Assembly (NCBI GenBank): GCA_946480015.1
Contig: CAMLIL010000106.1
Location: 1 to 17,642 of the forward strand
Source of the DNA: an uncultured Oxalobacteraceae bacterium
GTDB taxonomy: Bacteria > Pseudomonadota > Gammaproteobacteria > Burkholderiales > Burkholderiaceae
Direction: 5' to 3'
Length of the DNA stretch: 17,642 bases
Shown: piece by piece, positions 14,677 to 17,642 of the stretch
How positions within the stretch are numbered: the stretch's first letter is position 1
How the letters are laid out: each line of letters begins with the position of its first letter
Program-made: the position numbers and the translations under genes
The notes under the pieces: generated by a model
What the model saw: the letters and a program-made list of their open reading frames with translations, nothing else
Told to the model about the DNA's origin: nothing
Database searches by the model: none

Positions 14677-15852
14677 ATGCATACCTACGACACAAAAACA
14701 TACGGCCGCAACGACGAAGTCACGATCTTGTACAAGATGTTCGCGGCAAATCGCGATGTCTCTATGCATGGCCCCAGGCGGCTCGGTAAGACTTTCCTGC
14801 TCGACCGCCTGGTCGATGCGGCGCCAGTTCATGGCTGGTCCGCGATGAAGGTTGAGTTGGCAGGCTGCGCCGATACCCGCGCCGTCTTCCGCGAGTTGTG
14901 CAGTCGTATCGGCAAGGCCCGATCTGGCGGCGCGCAGGCAATTGCTTGGTTTAGCCAACGTTTCAGTCAGTTTGCGGCGCCAAGAAACGAAAGCGGTGGC
15001 ACGTGGTACCAACCGTTCATCACACTTGATCATGAGGCCTACTTCGAGCGGCTCATCGCCGCAATGCACGAGGATCCGGTCCATAAATGGATTCTGCTGA
15101 TTGACGAACTGCCGATTTTCTTGAAAGTTTTGCACGATAAAGGGACCGCTGGTGTGGCTGCAGCGCGCGACTTCATGAACCAGGTGAGCCGATTACGCCA
15201 GGCATATCCGCGTGTGCGTTGGATGATCACTGGTTCGATCGGCATCGAACCGCTCGCGCAAGCCGGCAACTACATGGGTGTATTGGCCAAGTTTGAAACA
15301 TTCGAGCTAAAACCACTCACAGAAGGGCAAGCAAAGGACTTCGTCAAAGATATTGCTGCCGAAGGCCTGCTGCAGCATCGACAAGAAATCACCGACGCTG
15401 AGGCACAGGCATTGATCGAAGCCGTCGGCTGGCGCGCCGCCTACTATCTCGATGCGCTGGCCCAGAAGCTCGAGGGACCACTGGCAACTGAATTTGAACC
15501 AGCCAGGTTGGCCGTTGCGGAAGCCGTCAAGCGATTGGTCAAGCTTAGCGAATCGCCCAAGTTTTGTACGTGGGAGGAGCATCTCAACAAGCACTACCTC
15601 GATCAAGACCGCAGCATTGCGTTCAGTGCTTTAACCGTGCTTGCCATGGACGCACAAGGGGCCGATATCGATGGTTTGCTAAGCACGATACAGCGTGCCG
15701 ATCTTACCCGTGAGCGGCTGAGGAAAGTTCTGATGCGCCTGGATACCGAGGGATTTATTGCAGTCGATAGTTGGGAGCATGATGCCCCCCGCTGCACTTT
15801 TCTCAATCCATTGCTGCGCCGCTGGTGGTGTCTTGCCAAGCCTACCCAATAA
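14677..15852 (+). CDS. P-loop ATPase (STAND/Orc-Cdc6-like), first gene of a pair
   Basis: A 391-residue soluble ATPase. YGRNDEV near the N-terminus is the segment that commonly precedes the P-loop in Orc1/Cdc6-like and STAND ATPases. Walker A is GPRRLGKT (32-39, K38), Walker B is WILLIDELP with D143-E144, and a sensor-1-like ITGS lies at 184-187. The C-terminal third (about 290-380, ending FIAVDSWEHDAPRCTFLNPLLRRWW) reads like a winged helix. No effector domain, signal peptide or membrane segment is visible. The start is ATG 4 nt after GGGGG. The next ATPase begins 12 nt after its stop, so they form an operon. Base composition and codon use (more AT-ending codons) differ from the kinase upstream, suggesting horizontal gain. 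Function unknown; a defence or stress-switch role is only inferred. Confidence 0.8.
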   Translation: MHTYDTKTYGRNDEVTILYKMFAANRDVSMHGPRRLGKTFLLDRLVDAAPVHGWSAMKVELAGCADTRAVFRELCSRIGKARSGGAQAIAWFSQRFSQFAAPRNESGGTWYQPFITLDHEAYFERLIAAMHEDPVHKWILLIDELPIFLKVLHDKGTAGVAAARDFMNQVSRLRQAYPRVRWMITGSIGIEPLAQAGNYMGVLAKFETFELKPLTEGQAKDFVKDIAAEGLLQHRQEITDAEAQALIEAVGWRAAYYLDALAQKLEGPLATEFEPARLAVAEAVKRLVKLSESPKFCTWEEHLNKHYLDQDRSIAFSALTVLAMDAQGADIDGLLSTIQRADLTRERLRKVLMRLDTEGFIAVDSWEHDAPRCTFLNPLLRRWWCLAKPTQ

Positions 15853-15864
15853 CGGACCTGCTCA

Positions 15865-17642
15865 ATGGATTTAACCTACTTCAATCCCAATTCACAGAAA
15901 GAGCCCGATTTTTTAACGGGCTTTGTAGCTCGGCAGCACACGCTGGAGTTTTTTCTCAAGCAACTTCGGCTCGTGCCGGTCAGCGGGACGTCACGCCACC
16001 ATTTGATCATCGCGCCGCGCGGATTCGGTAAGACGTCGCTGCTGCGCCGTATTGCCGTTGCGGTGCGGACCGAAGAGCAGCTCAATACGCGCTTCATCGC
16101 ACTTCGATTCCGTGAAGAGCAACACAATGTGATCAGCCTCGATGTTTTCTGGCGCAACTGTCTTCAATCCCTGGCTGAAGCGCGAGAGGATGAGGATGCG
16201 TTACCGGACGAAATCGCAGCCCTCGATGCTGCATGGGCTACCCACGCGCCGCGCCAGGGCCTGACGCAGGAGGAGCAGGACGGCGAACCCGCTTGGCAAG
16301 TACTGCGGGCGCACTGCGAGCAACTTCAGCGTCGACCCTTGCTACTGATCGATAATCTTGACACACTACTCGCAGGACTAAGTTCCCATCATCAATGGGG
16401 ATTACGCAAGCGATTGCAAAGCGACGACGGCCCTGTCCTGATCGCCGCTGCTTCACGCTACCCTGACGCCACGCACGATCAGTCCGCCGCTTTCTACGAA
16501 TTTTTTCGTAATTACCCGTTGGACAAACTGAATGACCAAGAGGTGTTTGCCTGTCTTCGCAATCTTGCGGCGCACCGCGGTTCCGCCGGGCAGCCGGTGT
16601 TGGCCTTGCTGGACAAAGACCCGGGTCGGGTAGTGGCGCTAAACACTATGGCAGGCGGAAATCCCCGAACGCTAAGCGTACTCTATGGCGTCCTCGAATC
16701 GCACATGAGTGCAGACGTACTTTCGCAACTCAGTGCAATGCTCGACACCTTCACCGGCTGGTACCAGGCGCGCACCGAGGAGCTGGCAGTACAGGCGCGC
16801 GCCGTCTTCGATGCGCTAGCGCTGAACTGGGACCCGATGACCGCCGCAGCTCTGGGCCTGGTCACCGGTTTGAATACGCAAGTTGTCAGTAGCCAGCTCA
16901 CACGGTTGGAAAAAGCCGGTTACGTCGAACCGGTCGCATTGAGCAAACGCGGCAAGGGACGCAGTGGCTATCAGGTGAGCGAACGTTTCTTCAATATCTG
17001 GTACCTGATGCGCAACGGCCCGCGCCGCGCTCGGCAAAGTATTTTTTTCCTTACAAAATTCCTGCAATCCTGCTTCAGCCCGGCTGAGCGTCGCTCGCAT
17101 GCCATCGCCATATTGGAGAGTGGCCAATCCGACCCTGGTTACACGCTTGCCCTGGCCAGCAGTTTCAGGAGGGGGCGGCTTCGGCAACAACTACTCGAGC
17201 AAGCGCATATTAGGTCGAATGACAGTGGTCAGGACGGCGAATATGAATCGATTATCAACGAACTTCGCAATGAAGGACAACGACAGTCAAATGTCGTCGC
17301 GCGCAGGCCAGAAAAAGGCGAACAGTCGATGCGTGATTACGACAACGTAATCGTAAGCTCCAGCGCTGCCACTGAACCTGCCGAGCGAGAATGGGTCGCC
17401 AAGGCGCTCGTCAACGAGGGCGCCAGGCTGGGCGTCCTCGGTCAATCGGAGCAGGCCATCGCGGTCTATGATGACGTGCTTGCTCGCTTTGGCGATGCCA
17501 CAGAGCCCGCCCTGCGCGAACAGGTTGCCAGGGCGCTTGTCTACAAGGGATTCAGGCTTGGCGTCCTCGGTCAATCAGAGCAGGAAGTCGCGGTCTACGA
17601 TGACGTTGTCGCCCGCTTCGGAACGGCTACCGAGTCCGCCCT
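15865..17642 (+). CDS. P-loop ATPase with winged helix and TPR-type repeats (3' end outside window)
   Basis: A continuous frame of 592 codons from ATG 15865 to the window edge, with no stop reached. Walker A is APRGFGKT (50-57, K56), Walker B is LLLIDNLD (159-166, D163), and a sensor-like strand VLIAAASR follows (191-198). A winged-helix segment lies at about 309-382 (LGLVTGLNTQVVSSQLTRLEKAGYV, then FNIWYLMR). A helical linker follows. Two 43-residue TPR-type repeats (508-550 and 551-593) begin RExVAxALV and contain LGVLGQSEQ and VYDDV. More repeats are likely beyond the edge. The start has GGA 8 nt upstream and lies 12 nt after the first ATPase. The layout of ATPase core plus repeat superhelix resembles STAND sensors, in which repeats recognise a trigger. 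Rare codons for this genome (CTA, TTA, CGA, AGG, AGT) suggest acquired DNA. Function unknown. Confidence 0.85.
   Translation, partial: MDLTYFNPNSQKEPDFLTGFVARQHTLEFFLKQLRLVPVSGTSRHHLIIAPRGFGKTSLLRRIAVAVRTEEQLNTRFIALRFREEQHNVISLDVFWRNCLQSLAEAREDEDALPDEIAALDAAWATHAPRQGLTQEEQDGEPAWQVLRAHCEQLQRRPLLLIDNLDTLLAGLSSHHQWGLRKRLQSDDGPVLIAAASRYPDATHDQSAAFYEFFRNYPLDKLNDQEVFACLRNLAAHRGSAGQPVLALLDKDPGRVVALNTMAGGNPRTLSVLYGVLESHMSADVLSQLSAMLDTFTGWYQARTEELAVQARAVFDALALNWDPMTAAALGLVTGLNTQVVSSQLTRLEKAGYVEPVALSKRGKGRSGYQVSERFFNIWYLMRNGPRRARQSIFFLTKFLQSCFSPAERRSHAIAILESGQSDPGYTLALASSFRRGRLRQQLLEQAHIRSNDSGQDGEYESIINELRNEGQRQSNVVARRPEKGEQSMRDYDNVIVSSSAATEPAEREWVAKALVNEGARLGVLGQSEQAIAVYDDVLARFGDATEPALREQVARALVYKGFRLGVLGQSEQEVAVYDDVVARFGTATESA
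17386..17642 (+). repeat. 129-bp tandem repeats encoding TPR units
   Basis: Two consecutive 129-bp units (17386-17514 and 17515 to beyond the edge) are highly similar at the DNA level, with an almost unbroken common block GGCGTCCTCGGTCAATC followed by GAGCAGG. Each encodes one 43-residue helical unit. DNA-level similarity implies recent duplication or homogenisation of sensor repeats, so copy number may vary between strains. Confidence 0.85.

Noticed and set aside
15902..15922. AGCCCG/CGGGCT hairpin with T-rich loop just inside the second ATPase gene
   Set aside because: Only a 6-bp stem without a following T-run, inside coding sequence that reads well; not supported as an attenuator.
14677..17642. 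Assignment of the ATPase pair to a known Avs (antiviral STAND) type
   Set aside because: Avs proteins carry an N-terminal effector domain on the same chain as a large STAND core. Neither protein shows one here, and the second is incomplete, so a named assignment is not justified.

Overview
The window looks like a chromosomal segment of a GC-rich betaproteobacterium. The gene order cmk-rpsA-ihfB ... lapA-lapB-rfaE1, the S1 sequence and the monofunctional heptose kinase fit Burkholderiales, most likely Oxalobacteraceae (Massilia/Duganella/Janthinobacterium type). This placement comes from recognising families and gene order, not from a database search.

Layout. (1) 1-2704: housekeeping block on the + strand, with the end of cmk (cytidylate kinase), rpsA (ribosomal protein S1) and ihfB (IHF beta), closed by a near-ideal UUCG-loop terminator. 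(2) 2708-6383: a minus-strand accessory island set between ihfB and lapA. It encodes a Tde1-like type VI secretion DNase effector (glycine-zipper N-terminus, HxxD toxin C-terminus) followed by three diverged tandem copies of its Tdi1-like immunity protein (GAD-like plus DUF1851). Copies 1 and 2 are each preceded, at the same 10-11 nt spacing, by a relic of an effector C-terminus. The array therefore appears to be the residue of repeated effector-immunity module gain and toxin loss. (3) 6384-9243: lapA-lapB-rfaE1, a tightly packed LPS-related operon (control of LpxC turnover and ADP-heptose synthesis). (4) 9342-10494: a ComEA-like DNA-binding exported protein, convergent with a slipin (SPFH) gene. 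(5) 10523-14596: a divergent pair, a KimA-like APC permease with potassium-site residues conserved and a shortened KdpD-like sensor kinase. Between them lie four phased TAAA half-sites that look like an OmpR/KdpE-family operator, yet no kdpE follows kdpD. (6) 14597-17642: an AT-rich junction and then two co-directional P-loop ATPases with codon use unlike the flanking genes. The second runs off the window and carries a winged helix and near-identical 43-residue TPR-type repeats. This pair does not match any named system I recognise and is the best candidate for an undescribed, possibly defensive, system.

Taken together, a conserved core carries two accessory insertions, one for interbacterial competition and one with a STAND-like ATPase/sensor pair. 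The second sits exactly where a kdpE response-regulator gene would be expected.
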